A stretch of DNA of 64,000 nt from Paraphysomonas bandaiensis (taxonomy: Eukaryota > Chrysophyceae): assembly GCA_965644295.1 (NCBI GenBank), contig CBFFRP010000645.1, positions 124,001-188,000 on the forward strand, read 5' to 3'. The position numbers and the translations under genes were made by a program. Shown here piece by piece: positions 23,086 through 36,839 of this stretch (the first letter of the stretch is position 1; every line of letters starts with the position of its first letter). The notes under the pieces were generated by a model. It was not told where the DNA came from. It was given only the letters and a program-made list of their open reading frames with translations, and made no database searches.

Positions 23086-24037
23086 AATTATATAGATATA
23101 TGAATTAACTTATCATAGTGATTATAGATATCTGTGAATATCAGAAAATAGAAGTGTCATTAGTTGTATGTGAAAGGTTCATAGATAATAGTGTGTTATT
23201 ATATAGAGAACAGTGTGAGTTTGACTGGGGTATGAATGTATGGTAAGTACTTGACTGGTGTACTGCTGTACGGTACTATACTGGAATGTACCATATGATA
23301 TGTACTGCTGTACAGTGCTATATGTGGTACAGTATACAAGTATAACTACTATTGTATGGTACGTACGGACTGGTAATGAAACACCCGTATATATATATAT
23401 ATACTGTTCATATGTAAGTATATCATCTCCCCATATATGTAGAATACCGTCATGTCTTATCTATGAAACCCCCCATATCAAACTATAATACAGAGTATAC
23501 AACTTTCAAGTACGTTGAAGTACGTAATATACTAGTATATCACAGGGATCTATATCTATATATATTTTAGAATACCGTCAACTTATCTATGAAATCCTTC
23601 ATATCCTATAAGAATACAGTGTATACAGTTCTCAAGTACGTAATTGTCACAAGGGAATCCTTCTCTATACTTAGAATACCGTCATCTTATCTATGAAATT
23701 CTTCATATCATATGAGAATACAGTGTATACCGGAGATTTCCCTCAATTTCAACCATCGTCATTATAGTCATATGGACCCTGTGGACCTTCACCTCTACAC
23801 AGTTTTCATACATAAGCCTCATTATCTTAATGATGTCATTCATCATAGTACGATCATATGAAATATAACACAATTACTCTCATATGTTCAATGGAGAGAT
23901 AACCCTTTTATTACTATATATCACTGTCATTACATCTCATTCTATTCATATGAATATATACATATGCACATACACATACATACACTAGATCGAACTTGAT
24001 ATATACACATATATACAACTTTATATCCATTAAACAG
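23086..24037. promoter_or_regulatory. Divergent intergenic region with a triplicated module
   Basis: It separates the WW gene (-) and the histidine kinase gene (+) and should contain both promoters. Three diverged direct copies begin near 23441, 23571 and 23666, each with AGAATACCGTCA, CTTATCTATGAAA and GAATACAGTGTATAC-like blocks. Earlier, GTACTGCTGTAC words recur near 23260-23330. Confidence 0.55.
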
Positions 24038-27024
24038 ATGGAAAATAAGATAAAAACAAAACAACAATCCATACAATCACAACAAACACATAAATTAATT
24101 AGTAATATTCATAAGGATCCATCTGAAAGAAAGTTATATCTACTAAGACGACTTGTATGTCTGTGTCTGATATTAGCTGCTGTTATATGTGGATATGGTG
24201 CATATATACTCTTATATAATCTTGAAGGAAAAGTTGAATCATCACAATTTAATAGTATTGCAAAACAATTAGAAGATGGTGCATTACGAAGTGTATACAG
24301 TAAAATATTAGCATTGTTATCTGTTGCTGGTATGCTGGGAATGCAGTGTCCTGAATCTTCGAATTGGCCGAACTGTTCAGTACCAATGGTATATATTTGC
24401 TATATTGCATATTGATGTATAACTAGTCAGATATATGTCTTCGTATATACAATCAATCATCTTGTTGTGATATATGTTGTATATTGTCCCAGTATCGGTA
24501 ATGACGGCTTGGTAGGAGTGATGACTTTGTACTAAGACGCTCTAGTTCTATACTTTATATACATTTGTAGGGATCATTTTTGAATATCACTGACCCATTG
24601 ATTGAGATGGCAAATATGCGGAGTATGGCATACACCCCGATCTTAACTCCTGGTACGTTAAATTTTTACATCGCTCACTGTATAGCCACGTCATATTACA
24701 ATTTTACTGTCTCGAATCAGAATTCGCTAACTACAGTGTGTATATATTATCTAGATCAAGTTGAGTCGTACGAAACGTTTGCGTATAATTTCTACGAGGA
24801 ACAAGGCTACGGCCACCTGGGCATAAACGAGTTTGGGAAGGGTATATATTCCAGAAATGCGACCACTTTTGAGATATATCATGACACAGAAGGATCGAAT
24901 GAGGGAAAATATAAAATTTTATGTCCTGTGGTACAAATTGGTAACTTGGCCACGAACCATCGCGCTGTTATGTTCAACATTTACTCCCAAATATACCGCA
25001 TCAATGCCGTAGATTTCATGATAGATTGTTTCCATGCGGGAGGAAGGGGGGAGACTTGCACTTCAATTACTGATATCATCCACCTTGTACAGGACCCTGT
25101 CTTCCGTCCTGCGGTGTTAATCATTCACCCTGTCACACCCAGCAATGACAAGGACAATCTCGTTGGGTTCACTTACACGGTGCATAACTGGGATACCATA
25201 CTGGAGAACGCTATTCCCGACTACGTGTCTGGTATGGACGCTGTATTGTCGACTGCAATAGATGACTACACATTCCGTATCGACAATGGTAAAGTGAAGT
25301 TCAGAGGTAGTCGTGATCTACATGACCGCAAATATACTTCTCAAGGTCGTGAATTCCATATCACGTATTTTGGGGGGTCTGTGGACTATTCTATCAGCCT
25401 CTACCCAACTGACGAATTTGTGAACCAGTTTCGAACCCAAGCTCCTCTATATGCCTGCATAATAGCGGTGTCTATCATACTTATTACCTCGGCGATATTC
25501 TTTTTGTATGACTGCTTAATGAACAGACAAGCACTTAGGAAAGAACTAGTGATTAATACTAAACGTTTGTTTGTCCGATTCATAAGCCACGAGATCCGCA
25601 CTCCTATGAACACCGTGCATTTGGGCTTGAAGTTGCTACATGACGAAATGTTGGATTTGGTGAACTCAGGAGTCGTCCCGACTGGAATCGGGAAGCACTT
25701 AACTGAATGGGCTGATCTGATTCAAGAAATCGAGGAAAGCTCTGACACCGCCATAGTTGTGCTTAATGATTTAATTAACTATGATAAGATATCTATCGGA
25801 GCGTTAGCTGTAGAGAATGAAGTTGTTGACTTTTGGGATATGGTTTCGAAATCTGTTAAGCCGTTCGTAGTACAGGCAAAGCAGGCTGGTGTGACCCTGA
25901 ATATGGATTTGGAGGTTTCACGCAGCGCGCTTGCTGTCAGTTCAGAAAGATATGAGTCTCTTATACTTCTAGCTGCTTATGCAGATCCCATTAAAATAGC
26001 TCAAGCCGTTAGGAATGTTGTGTCCAATGCTATCAAGTTCACGAGAAAGGATGGAACTGTCACAGTAACCGCATACTGGGATGAAAGTGGACTTGCGGAC
26101 TATACACAGGAGCGAGCCGCTAGTGACTACGCTATACAAATGCCAAGGGCAGGTTCATTCGTACTTATCATCAATGACACTGGAGCAGGTACTTTTCCAC
26201 CTCACTCAGTACTCACACTAATAAATATGCAACTAGGTATGTCTCCAGAGCACACCCAGCATTTATTCAAAGAAGGGGTTCAGTTTCACGCGAACCAACT
26301 GCAGGCCGGGGGAGGGTCTGGACTCGGTCTGTGGATATCAAAAGGTGTTGTGGATCTTCATCATGGCACATTGACTGCGCATTCTGATGGCGTAGACAAG
26401 GGCTCGACCTTCAGATTGGAACTACCTGCCTTTAAGTCCAGTGAAATAGTGCACAAACCAGAATCATCTCTCTATAACTCTATCCGCACCAATTCTATTG
26501 TACCTGTATCAGATCAAATGAGTCTCCCATTAAGTTCTAGCCAATCGATGGGTGCGTCACAAAGTGACTCTGTAACTTCCGCTGTTAAGCGAATATTAGT
26601 AGTAGATGACGCTTCTTCCACAAGGAAAGTGGTTTGTCGACTGCTGAAACACTCGGGATATGAGTGCTATGAGGCTGAGGACGGACAGCAATGTATCGAT
26701 AAGATGAAGGAGTTCGAAAAAAAAGGAAGCCCGGTGATTGATTTAGTTTTGATGGACTTTGAAATGCCTCGTATCAATGGCCCAACAGCCACCCAGATTC
26801 TACGAGATGCCGATTTCAGTATCCCAATTATAGGAGTCACCGGAAATGTGCTACAAGCCGATGTCGATTTTTTCTTGGCACACGGAGCAACGGCAGTTAT
26901 CCACAAACCCATCACAGTATCCGTCCTCCAGGGCATGATATCACAGTTCAGTGGGAAGAACAACTGTTCTGAAATTGAAGTTGCTGCTAATATGACCAAT
27001 GACTCCAATGGTGTCATTCTTTGA
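24038..27024 (+). CDS. CHASE-domain hybrid histidine kinase with receiver domain
   Basis: Two exons: 24038-24388 (117 codons) and 24571-27024 (817 codons plus stop), joined in phase 0 across a 182-nt intron, giving 934 aa. TM1 is ~38-61. The external part looks like a CHASE ligand-binding domain: YETFAYNFYEEQGYG, CPVVQIGNLATNHRAVMFN, then TDIIHLVQDPVFRPAVLIIHP. TM2 is ~409-430. The HisKA H-box SHEIRTPMN carries the phospho-accepting His457. The ATPase domain has the N-box NVVSNAIKF (N603) and glycine-rich GGSGLGLW. The C-terminal receiver has D796/D797, phospho-acceptor D846 (LMDFEMP), T874 and K896. It is therefore a plasma- or endomembrane sensor that autophosphorylates and passes phosphate internally, presumably onward to a phosphotransfer protein. 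CHASE kinases include plant cytokinin receptors, but the ligand here is unknown. Confidence 0.92.
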
Positions 27025-27883
27025 TTTGAACTGTTCGCACTGAATCCACTTTGCATAGTTGTGTTGTAATATATATCGTCAATGGCAGTAGTATGTACGT
27101 TGTTTTTTTACGTAATCTTGTGTTCTGTTCAGATAAATACCAATATGACGTCTACATTTGCTCGCTGTCGTGGCGACCTTTTACGACATAGAAATAATAT
27201 TTTTTTAAATGTATTTTTTTAAACTGCATCGACAGAGACCTTGTTTCATGAAATTGATATTTAACTGTGAAGCACGACTATATAACGATCAATCCCACAA
27301 ACCCAAGATATTACTTTCACTGTTGGAATTGGACATATCTGTAGAGCTAACTCTCACTACTTACATCTTAAACTTTCTATCAAGTTATGACATTGTGGAC
27401 GTTTGAACATATTTAACTGAACGATGAATAATGCATACAGTCTATCATACTCAATTATTAAATTGTAATACCTATCTCATATCGTATTTCACACTATCTA
27501 AGATAGCCACAATTCTATAACAGTCAATATCATTAGTTCGTAAAATAGGTGAAAGATAATCAACATTCAACCTAGTTAAATTGGTTGACTTTCCTAGTCA
27601 CTAATTTCGGTCAAAGTAATGTATGATTCAATATCTACATTTATTAAATTTATCCTATTCAACCTACTCATCGTAAACTGAATATATGAATTATTTAATG
27701 GCTAAATTTTCATCCCTGACTAGGTTTTGCTCTATATTTGGCGTGACTAGGAAACTTGATATAATATTGCAGTCAGGTAGCAGTTTAACGGCGTTGATAT
27801 AATATAAACTGCAGAGCAACTGACTCTACAAAATTTTATAAAAAGTAGAAGCAACTTTCACATGGGAAGTAGGACGACTTTCG
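27025..27883. other. Convergent intergenic region with a repeat relic
   Basis: No gene recognised between the 3' ends of the histidine kinase (+) and dehydrogenase (-) genes. A 12-bp inverted pair TTTCCTAGTCAC / GTGACTAGGAAA at about 27591 and 27743 could mark a small degraded element; a similar word occurs near 15400. Confidence 0.4.
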
Positions 27884-30800
27884 TTAACAGTTCATGCGAC
27901 TTCCGCTGGGATCATACGGTGATTGTAGCATAACATTCACCTTATACCGCCCATCACACAGGTGGACCTCGTAATTCCCGCTTTTAATGAATTTAGAATC
28001 CACTATAGGTTGTTTGTCATTCAATTTTTGATATCGCTTCGATGATATATACGCCAGTCCAACAGCTCTGCGCAGAGTATATCCATAACTGGCAGATGTC
28101 AAGTGGCCAACTAAAACACCGTCACGAAACAGTGGTTCACCACCGTAAGGAAAGGGCTGCTTTCTTTCTTCATTCTCGGCTTCAAATACCACGGATACAA
28201 GTCTTCTTGTTACTCCCGTAGATTTCTGTACAGATAGAGCCGACTTTCCTAAGAAATTATCCTTCGTGAAGTCAATTGCGAATCCAAGTCCCGCCTCCAG
28301 TGGAGTATCTGAGGGAGTGATGTCATGACCCCACGCGCGATATCCTTTTTCAAGTCGCAGCGAGTCAATAGCAAAGTATCCTGCATCCCGAAGAGGTATA
28401 CCCGAATTTTTTGAGGCTTCATGAAGTGATTTGTACACCGAAATCGCTGATTCAGTGGGTATATATATCTCGTAGCCAAGCTCTCCCATGTACGATATTC
28501 GATGAGCACGCACATTCACTAGCCCAATATCAATGATTCTGCTAAATCCAAAAGGAAAAGATTCATGAGAAATGTCTGCTGATGTAGCAACGCTGAGCAA
28601 ATCGCGTGACAATGGCCCCATCATAGATAAAACGGCCTCAGATGATGTGACGTCAGTGAGAATAGCAAAAGAGTTCAAAGTATCTGTATGGTGGTTTGAC
28701 AGATGGCTACGTATCCAATGGGAGTCTCTACATGCTTGGGCGGTGGAAGTAGTTATCAGAAATTCGTCAGAGCTCAAACGGCACACGGTCAAATCTGACT
28801 CGATGCCACCGTTTTCGTTGCACATGCTGGTATACACAATTTTATTCACAGGCACATCCATATTGCTTACACACAAACTCTGCAGCGCTGATAACGCCCC
28901 TGGACCTTGGAGTAGAAGTTTGCAGAAGGAAGTTGTGTCAAATAGTGCCACGGAACTGCGACATGCGTTATGTTCCTGCCCCACATTTTCAAACCACCAC
29001 TGCCTTCCGTAAGAATAGGGTTCCATAGGCACGGGACTGATGTGCACATCGTGAGTCTGTGCGTTTGGATGAAGGTCAAGCGAATCATAGAAATTTGCAC
29101 GCTCCCTATCAAAAATGTTTATGTGGAGTTTTGTTTATCGTCATTCTATAGAATGGACCCTAAATTGGTGTCGTATTCATATTCATGCATATAGTCATGC
29201 ATAAAAATGCAACCACAATACACTATATAGTATTACCATCCAAATTTGCTTCCAAAACATGCTCGATTTTGTTTGTGCACGTTGTACAAAGGAGAAATTC
29301 TAAATGGTCTTCCACTTTGTAACTCTCGCTTCGGCCATGTAATTTGGTAGTGTAGACCCAGAGTCTCCGACACACGGGACGATAAAAAAGACGAATTATT
29401 ATGAACCTACCAATGATAACAGAGAAGATGGATCGTCATTACATTTGCCAGAGCGACGAGAGCATAATCGTAACATACATCGAGAATTTTGGCGAAGCGA
29501 TATTCATATACACAGATATCTGGCATGGCTATCTATAGCATCCACAAGAACAGGAAATATAGGCAACTTGCATTCTCACGACTACGACTTACAAATTTAT
29601 CATACCTTTCCTGTGAACCTTCTGATATCAACGGCCCACAGATCCAAAGTGGGACCGTCGTTTACTATCCATTCCGCTAGGGCCTTTCCTGCACCCCCCG
29701 ATGAAGCTATTCCTATGGTTGAAATTGCATCAAAAATAGTACGAGAGCATACCACAGAAGTAGTAGAGCTAAAACCACGATAAGGTCATATCTGTCATGC
29801 GTACCTGATGAATTGAAACCTGCTGCCACATAAAATCCTTTCACTTCAGGAGATTCACCTATAAAATACACACCGCATAATCCATGAATGCGTTGAACAC
29901 ACAATGATCTTTGCTACTGCTGTTCAAGCTATCGCATATATACATATAGCACTTTGATATACACATAAGTGGCAACATAGGCGATTACCGAGTATGTACT
30001 GGTTATCTGGTGTAAAGCTTTCAGGCCCATTTATCATTTTAACCTGTCCAAAGAGTCTTATTAGTTGCGTTCTAAAATAGAGTTCTCACACAATACAATT
30101 AGTGGACAACTGACACATTACATAAGGGAAGCAACACGTATATTCGAACAACAGAAATAGCAGCGCATATGCTGCTCGTCCTATACCTGTGCGTCACCCA
30201 GCACAGGCGTTCTGTGTAAAGCTCCGTTCATCAGAATCTCAAAGTGATCCCAGTCTTCCGGCAACAAAGCGAACTCAAAGTCAGATGGCGGCCCTTGTTT
30301 ACCACTGAACGCTGGCTTAGCCACTGGCTCAAATCCTCCCATCAGCAGTCCCCCAGACCACTCTCTGCATTCACAGTATAGAGAACGTCATCAAACTACG
30401 ATGGAATCCTGAATACACATGCACCAACTTGCCTGTAGTATATGTACCTATCCGGGTCTCTGAGAATGGGTAGCATACTATCCACTGGATCGGGGAGTGG
30501 TTTAGTGTACACGTAAAAGTGCTCTGCACTAGCTAGTGGCACAGATACACCACATAAGGCACCGATTTGTCGAGCCCATAGACCACCACAATTTACGACG
30601 ACTTCGCAGTTCACTGTGCCTCTGTTAGTCTCAATAGATTTTACACGTGCACTAGAATGGCCCTTACTACACTCATTACTGTGAATGTGCACATTAGTCA
30701 CATTGCACTGCTCATAAAAGCGTACTCTGTTGCCCGAGGCGTCCGTGTGAGCCTTAGTTGCTTTAGCCAGTGCTTGAGTAATGTCCGACGATATGGCTGT

Positions 30801-33800
30801 ACCATCCCCTATAAATCCACGAGATTGCAACAAATATTATTCTTGTTGAATATACGGACTGTGTCGTCTTGTAAATTGCAGGGCACCGTTACACACCTGG
30901 TAACCACAGGGCAGCTGTCACATCATCAATATATAAATATGGAAACTTCTCTCGCGCCTCTCGAGGAGATATTATTTCAGAATCAATTCCAAATGCACGT
31001 GCTTTATTGGCCCTTATCTTTAATTGCGTCAATCTATCTGGACATGTGGCCAGCGTAAGGGATCCACAGGCCTTGTAGCCTGTAGATTGGTCTGTTTCTC
31101 TTTCAAGCTGCTGTAAGAACTGTGTTCCATACACTCCAGATAGCTTAGTTTCTGTCTCTGTATCTCTCAACTGACCAATAAGGCCGGCGGCATGCCTATG
31201 TGACAATACACAAGTTAAAACTATTATTGATTAGGAGCAGAGTAGTTTATATATCTATATAAGTATATCTCTGCATATATATGTCTCAATGTTTATGTAC
31301 CTAGTACACTATATATCTATGTATGTATATATGTATATATTACCAGTATATATATGTATATATATGCTTCTATATGCATACTACCAGGCACTATACCTAT
31401 ATACTACCAGTCTATTTATGTATATCCATATACCTATGTATGCATATATCTCTGTGAACACATGTAAGTATATATTACCAGGCTACATGCATGTATCTCT
31501 GTATGTATATCTGTGTATGTATGTATATATTACCAGTCTATACATGTATATCTCTCTATATCTGTGTATGTATGTATATATTACCAGGCTATACATGTAT
31601 ATCTCTCTATATCTGTATGTATGTATATACTACCAGTCTATACATGTATATCTCTCTATATCTGTGTATGTATGTATATATTACCAGGCTATACATGTAT
31701 ATCACTCTATACCTGTGTATGTATGTATATATTACCAGGCTATACATGTACATCACTCTATATCTGTGTATGTATGTATATATTACCAGGCTATACATGT
31801 ATATCTCTCTATATCTGTGTATGTATGTATATATTACCAGGCTATACATGTATATCTCTCTATATCTGTGTATGTATGTATATATTACCAGTCCACATGT
31901 ATATCTCTCTATATCTGTGTATGTATGTATATATTACCAGTCTATACATGTATATCTCTCGATATCTATGTATGTATGTATATGTATGTATGTATGTATG
32001 TATATGTATATATTACCAGGCTATACATGTATATCTCTCTATATCTGTGTATGTATGTATATATTACCAGGCTATACATGTATATCACTCTATATCTGTG
32101 TATGTATGTATATATTACCAGTCTATACATGTATATCTCTCTATATCTGTGTATGTATGTATATATTACCAGGCTATACATGTATATCTCTCTATATCTG
32201 TGTATGTATGTATATATTACCAGGCTATACATGTATATCTCTCTATATCTGTGTATGTATGTATATATTACCAGGCTATACATGTATATCTCTCTATATC
32301 TGTGTATGTATGTATATATTACCAGTCTACATGTATATCTCTCTATATCTGTGTATGTATGTATATATTACCAGGCTATACATGTATATCTCTCTATATC
32401 TGTGTATGTATGTATATATTACCAGGCTATACATGTATATCTCTCTATATCTGTGTATGTATGTATATATTACCAGGCTATACATGTATATCTCTCTATA
32501 TCTGTGTATGTATGTATATATTACCAGTCTACATGTATATCTCTCTATATCTGTGTATGTATGTATATATTACCAGTCTATACATGTATATCTCTCTATA
32601 TCTATGTATGTATCTATGTATGTATGTATGTATGTATGTATATGTATATATTACCAGGCTATACATGTATATCTCTCTATATCTGTGTATGTATGTATAT
32701 ATTACCAGGCTATATGCATGTATCTCTGTATGTATATCCGTGTATGTATGTATATATTACCAGTCTATACATGTATATCTCTCTATATCTGTGTATGTAT
32801 GTATATATTACCAGGCTATACATGTATATCTCTCTATATCTGTGTATGTATGTATATATTACCAGGCTATACATGTATATCTCTCTATATCTGTGTATGT
32901 ATGTATATATTACCAGTCTATACATGTATATCTCTCTATATCTGTGTATGTATGTATATATTACCAGGCTATACATGTATATCTCTCTATATCTGTGTAT
33001 GTATGTATATATTACCAGTCTATACATGTATATCTCTCTATATCTGTGTATGTATGTATATATTACCAGGCTATACATGTATATCTCTCTATATCTGTGT
33101 ATGTATGTATATATTACCAGTCTACATGTATATCTCTCTATATCTGTGTATGTATGTATATATTACCAGGCTATACATGTATATCTCTCTATATCTGTGT
33201 ATGTATGTATATATTACCAGGCTATACATGTATATCTCTCTATATCTGTGTATGTATGTATATATTACCAGGCTATACATGTATATCTCTCTATATCTGT
33301 GTATGTATGTATATATTACCAGTCTACATGTATATCTCTCTATATCTGTGTATGTATGTATATATTACCAGTCTATACATGTATATCTCTCTATATCTAT
33401 GTATGTATCTATGTATGTATGTATGTATGTATGTATATGTATATATTACCAGGCTATACATGTACATCACTCTATATCTGTGTATGTATGTATATATTAC
33501 CAGGCTATACATGTATATCTCTCTATATCTGTGTATGTATGTATATATTACCAGTCTATACATGTATATCTCTCTATATCTGTGTATGTATGTATATATT
33601 ACCAGGCTATACATGTATATCTCTCTATATCTGTGTATGTATGTATATATTACCAGTCTACATGTATATCTCTCTATATCTGTGTATGTATGTATATATT
33701 ACCAGGCTATACATGTATATCTCTCTATATCTGTGTATGTATGTATATATTACCAGGCTATACATGTATATCTCTCTATATCTGTGTATGTATGTATATA

Positions 33801-36207
33801 TTACCAGGCTATACATGTATATCTCTCTATATCTGTGTATGTATGTATATATTACCAGTCTACATGTATATCTCTCTATATCTGTGTATGTATGTATATA
33901 TTACCAGTCTATACATGTATATCTCTCTATATCTATGTATGTATCTATGTATGTATGTATGTATGTATGTATATGTATATATTACCAGGCTATACATGTA
34001 TATCTCTCTATATCTGTGTATGTATGTATATATTACCAGGCTATATGCATGTATCTCTGTATGTATATCCGTGTATGTAAGTATATATTACCAGTCTATA
34101 CATGTATATCTCTCTATATCTGTGTATGTATGTATATATTACCAGTCTATACATGTATATCTCTCTATATCTGTGTATGTATGTATATATTACCAGGCTA
34201 TACATGTATATCTCTCTATATCTGTATGTATGTATATACTACCAGTCTATACATGTATATCTCTCTATATCTGTGTATGTATGTATATATTACCAGGCTA
34301 TACATGTATATCACTCTATACCTGTGTATGTATGTATATATTACCAGGCTATACATGTACATCACTCTATATCTGTGTATGTATGTATATATTACCAGGC
34401 TATACATGTATATCTCTCTATATCTGTGTATGTATGTATATATTACCAGGCTATACATGTATATCTCTCTATATCTGTGTATGTATGTATATATTACCAG
34501 TCCACATGTATATCTCTCTATATCTGTGTATGTATGTATATATTACCAGTCTATACATGTATATCTCTCGATATCTATGTATGTATGTATATGTATGTAT
34601 GTATGTATGTATATGTATATATTACCAGGCTATACATGTATATCTCTCTATATCTGTGTATGTATGTATATATTACCAGGCTATACATGTATATCACTCT
34701 ATATCTGTGTATGTATGTATATATTACCAGGCTATACATGTATATCTCTCTATATCTGTGTATGTATGTATATATTACCAGGCTATACATGTATATCTCT
34801 CTATATCTGTGTATGTATGTATATATTACCAGGCTATACATGTATATCTCTCTATATCTGTGTATGTATGTATATATTACCAGGCTATACATGTATATCT
34901 CTCTATATCTGTGTATGTATGTATATATTACCAGTCTACATGTATATCTCTCTATATCTGTGTATGTATGTATATATTACCAGGCTATACATGTATATCT
35001 CTCTATATCTGTGTATGTATGTATATATTACCAGGCTATACATGTATATCTCTCTATATCTGTGTATGTATGTATATATTACCAGGCTATACATGTATAT
35101 CTCTCTATATCTGTGTATGTATGTATATATTACCAGTCCACATGTATATCTCTCTATATCTGTGTATGTATGTATATATTACCAGTCTATACATGTATAT
35201 CTCTCTATATCTATGTATGTATCTATGTATGTATGTATGTATGTATGTATATGTATATATTACCAGGCTATACATGTATATCTCTCTATATCTGTGTATG
35301 TATGTATATATTACCAGGCTATATGCATGTATCTCTGTATGTATATCCGTGTATGTATGTATATATTACCAGTCTATACATGTATATCTCTCTATATCTG
35401 TGTATGTATGTATATATTACCAGGCTATACATGTATATCTCTCTATATCTGTGTATGTATGTATATATTACCAGGCTATACATGTATATCTCTCTATATC
35501 TGTGTATGTATGTATATATTACCAGTCTATACATGTATATCTCTCTATATCTGTGTATGTATGTATATATTACCAGGCTATACATGTATATCTCTCTATA
35601 TCTGTGTATGTATGTATATATTACCAGTCTATACATGTATATCTCTCTATATCTGTGTATGTATGTATATATTACCAGGCTATACATGTATATCTCTCTA
35701 TATCTGTGTATGTATGTATATATTACCAGGCTATACATGTATATCACTCTATATCTGTGTATGTATGTATGTATATATTACCAGTCTATATGCATGTATA
35801 TCACTCTATATCTGTGTATGTATGTATATTACCAGGCTATACATGTATATCACTCTATATCTATGTATGTATGTATATATTACCAGTCTATATGCATGTA
35901 TATCACTCTATATCTATGTATGTATGCATATATTACCAGGTGGTCCCGCATGACAGTCTCCCTCTCTCCAATACAACCACATCCGTCCATCCTAATTTCG
36001 CAAGATGATAAGCTACACTACATCCAATAATACCACCCCTACAATTCCCATCATAATATTATGTATATGTATATATAGTTACCCGATTATACATACACGA
36101 GCATGAGATGGGAGAGAGTCTGTAGAGGATGAAAGATAAGAGATTACACCTCTATGTATAGGTGAGACTGTACGAATATATTTGGAGTGTTTTGAGAGAT
36201 GTATCAT
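27884..36207 (-). CDS. DMGDH: Dimethylglycine/sarcosine dehydrogenase-family mitochondrial flavoenzyme
   Basis: Ten exons: 36207-36083, 36038-35937, 31195-30897, 30808-30433, 30364-30187, 30043-29989, 29858-29805, 29712-29606, 29406-29237 and 29105-27884. They total 2688 nt, or 895 aa. The first ~35 residues are basic and Ser-rich with almost no acids, a typical mitochondrial presequence. The FAD-binding GGGIIG at 42-47 is rebuilt across intron 1. His77 in TTWHAAGL, rebuilt across the 4.7-kb intron 2, is the residue that carries covalent FAD in DMGDH/SARDH and argues against the regulatory homologue PDPR. The oxidoreductase domain continues through GPESFTPDN and [10 protein letters not shown]; the last exon is a GcvT/aminomethyltransferase-like folate-binding domain ending with its C-terminal barrel. 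Expected reaction: oxidative N-demethylation of dimethylglycine or sarcosine, passing one-carbon units to tetrahydrofolate. Intron 4 is GC-AG. DMGDH versus SARDH is not resolved. Confidence 0.93.
31300..35936 (-). repeat. About 90-copy 51-bp minisatellite inside dehydrogenase intron 2
   Basis: The intron runs from donor 35936 to acceptor 31196 (4741 nt) and is almost wholly this array. On the coding strand a typical unit starts GTAATATATACATACATAC, ends ATACATGTATAG, and is followed by CCTG before the next unit: 47 nt plus 4 nt. Variants drop 2 bp (ACATGTAGACTG), have C/T and G/A changes, or contain short TATG expansions. Units near the acceptor (31300-31490) are degenerate. Landmark variants at 31751, 31891 and 31958 recur at 34360, 34500 and 34567, each exactly 2609 bp apart, showing a large internal duplication. 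Because 51 is a multiple of 3 and the + strand of the unit lacks stops, huge spurious + strand ORFs result. Confidence 0.97.
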
Positions 36208-36345
36208 TATATGGTAGGTATACTATGAGCACTCAACTGATAGATTGACTCGACGAGTTATATATACATATATATACATACAAACCCCACATAGAGCTAC
36301 ACACCCAGAATCTTACCATAGTATCTTACACAGGTACCATATACA

Positions 36346-36825
36346 GTATGTATGTATGTATGTATGTATGTATGTATGTATGTATGTATGTATGTATGTA
36401 TGTATGTATGTATGTATGTATGTATGTATGTATGTATGTATGTATGTATGTATGTATGTATGTATGTATGTATGTATGTATGTATGTATGTATGTATGTA
36501 TGTATGTATGTATGTATGTATGTATGTATGTATGTATGTATGTATGTATGTATGTATGCATGTATGTATGTATGTATGTATGTATGTATGTATGTATGTA
36601 TGTATGTATGTATGTATGTATGTATGTATGTATGTATGTATGTATGTATGTATGTATGTATGTATGTATGTATGTATGTATGTATGTATCTATGTATGTA
36701 TGCATGTATGTATGTATGTATGTATGTATGTATGTATGTATGTATGTATGTATGTATGTATGTATGTATGTATCTATGTATGTATGCATGTATGTATGTA
36801 TGTATGTATGTATGTATGTATGTAC
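36346..36825. repeat. (GTAT)n tetranucleotide microsatellite, about 0.48 kb
   Basis: About 120 GTAT units with a few GCATG or ATCTATG interruptions; the block containing ATCTATGTATGTATGCATG recurs at about 36688 and 36772, 84 bp apart. It begins about 140 bp upstream of the dehydrogenase start codon. Confidence 0.99.
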
Positions 36826-36839
36826 TCTGTATGTATGAT

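Noticed and set aside
28572-29012. 146-codon + strand ORF opposite the dehydrogenase last exon
   Set aside because: Shadow of a well-supported coding exon on the other strand.
29451-29540. Extra dehydrogenase exon ending before GTATGTTACG
   Set aside because: Its phase does not fit either neighbour, while joining 29606 directly to 29406 gives DIRRFTGK followed by VHNN, matching the family without a gap.
31289-36030. Very long + strand ORFs (up to about 1550 codons) of Ile/Tyr/Cys-rich repeats
   Set aside because: They are open only because the 51-bp unit is a multiple of three and stop-free on this strand. The region is an intron of the minus-strand dehydrogenase, proven by the joined exons.
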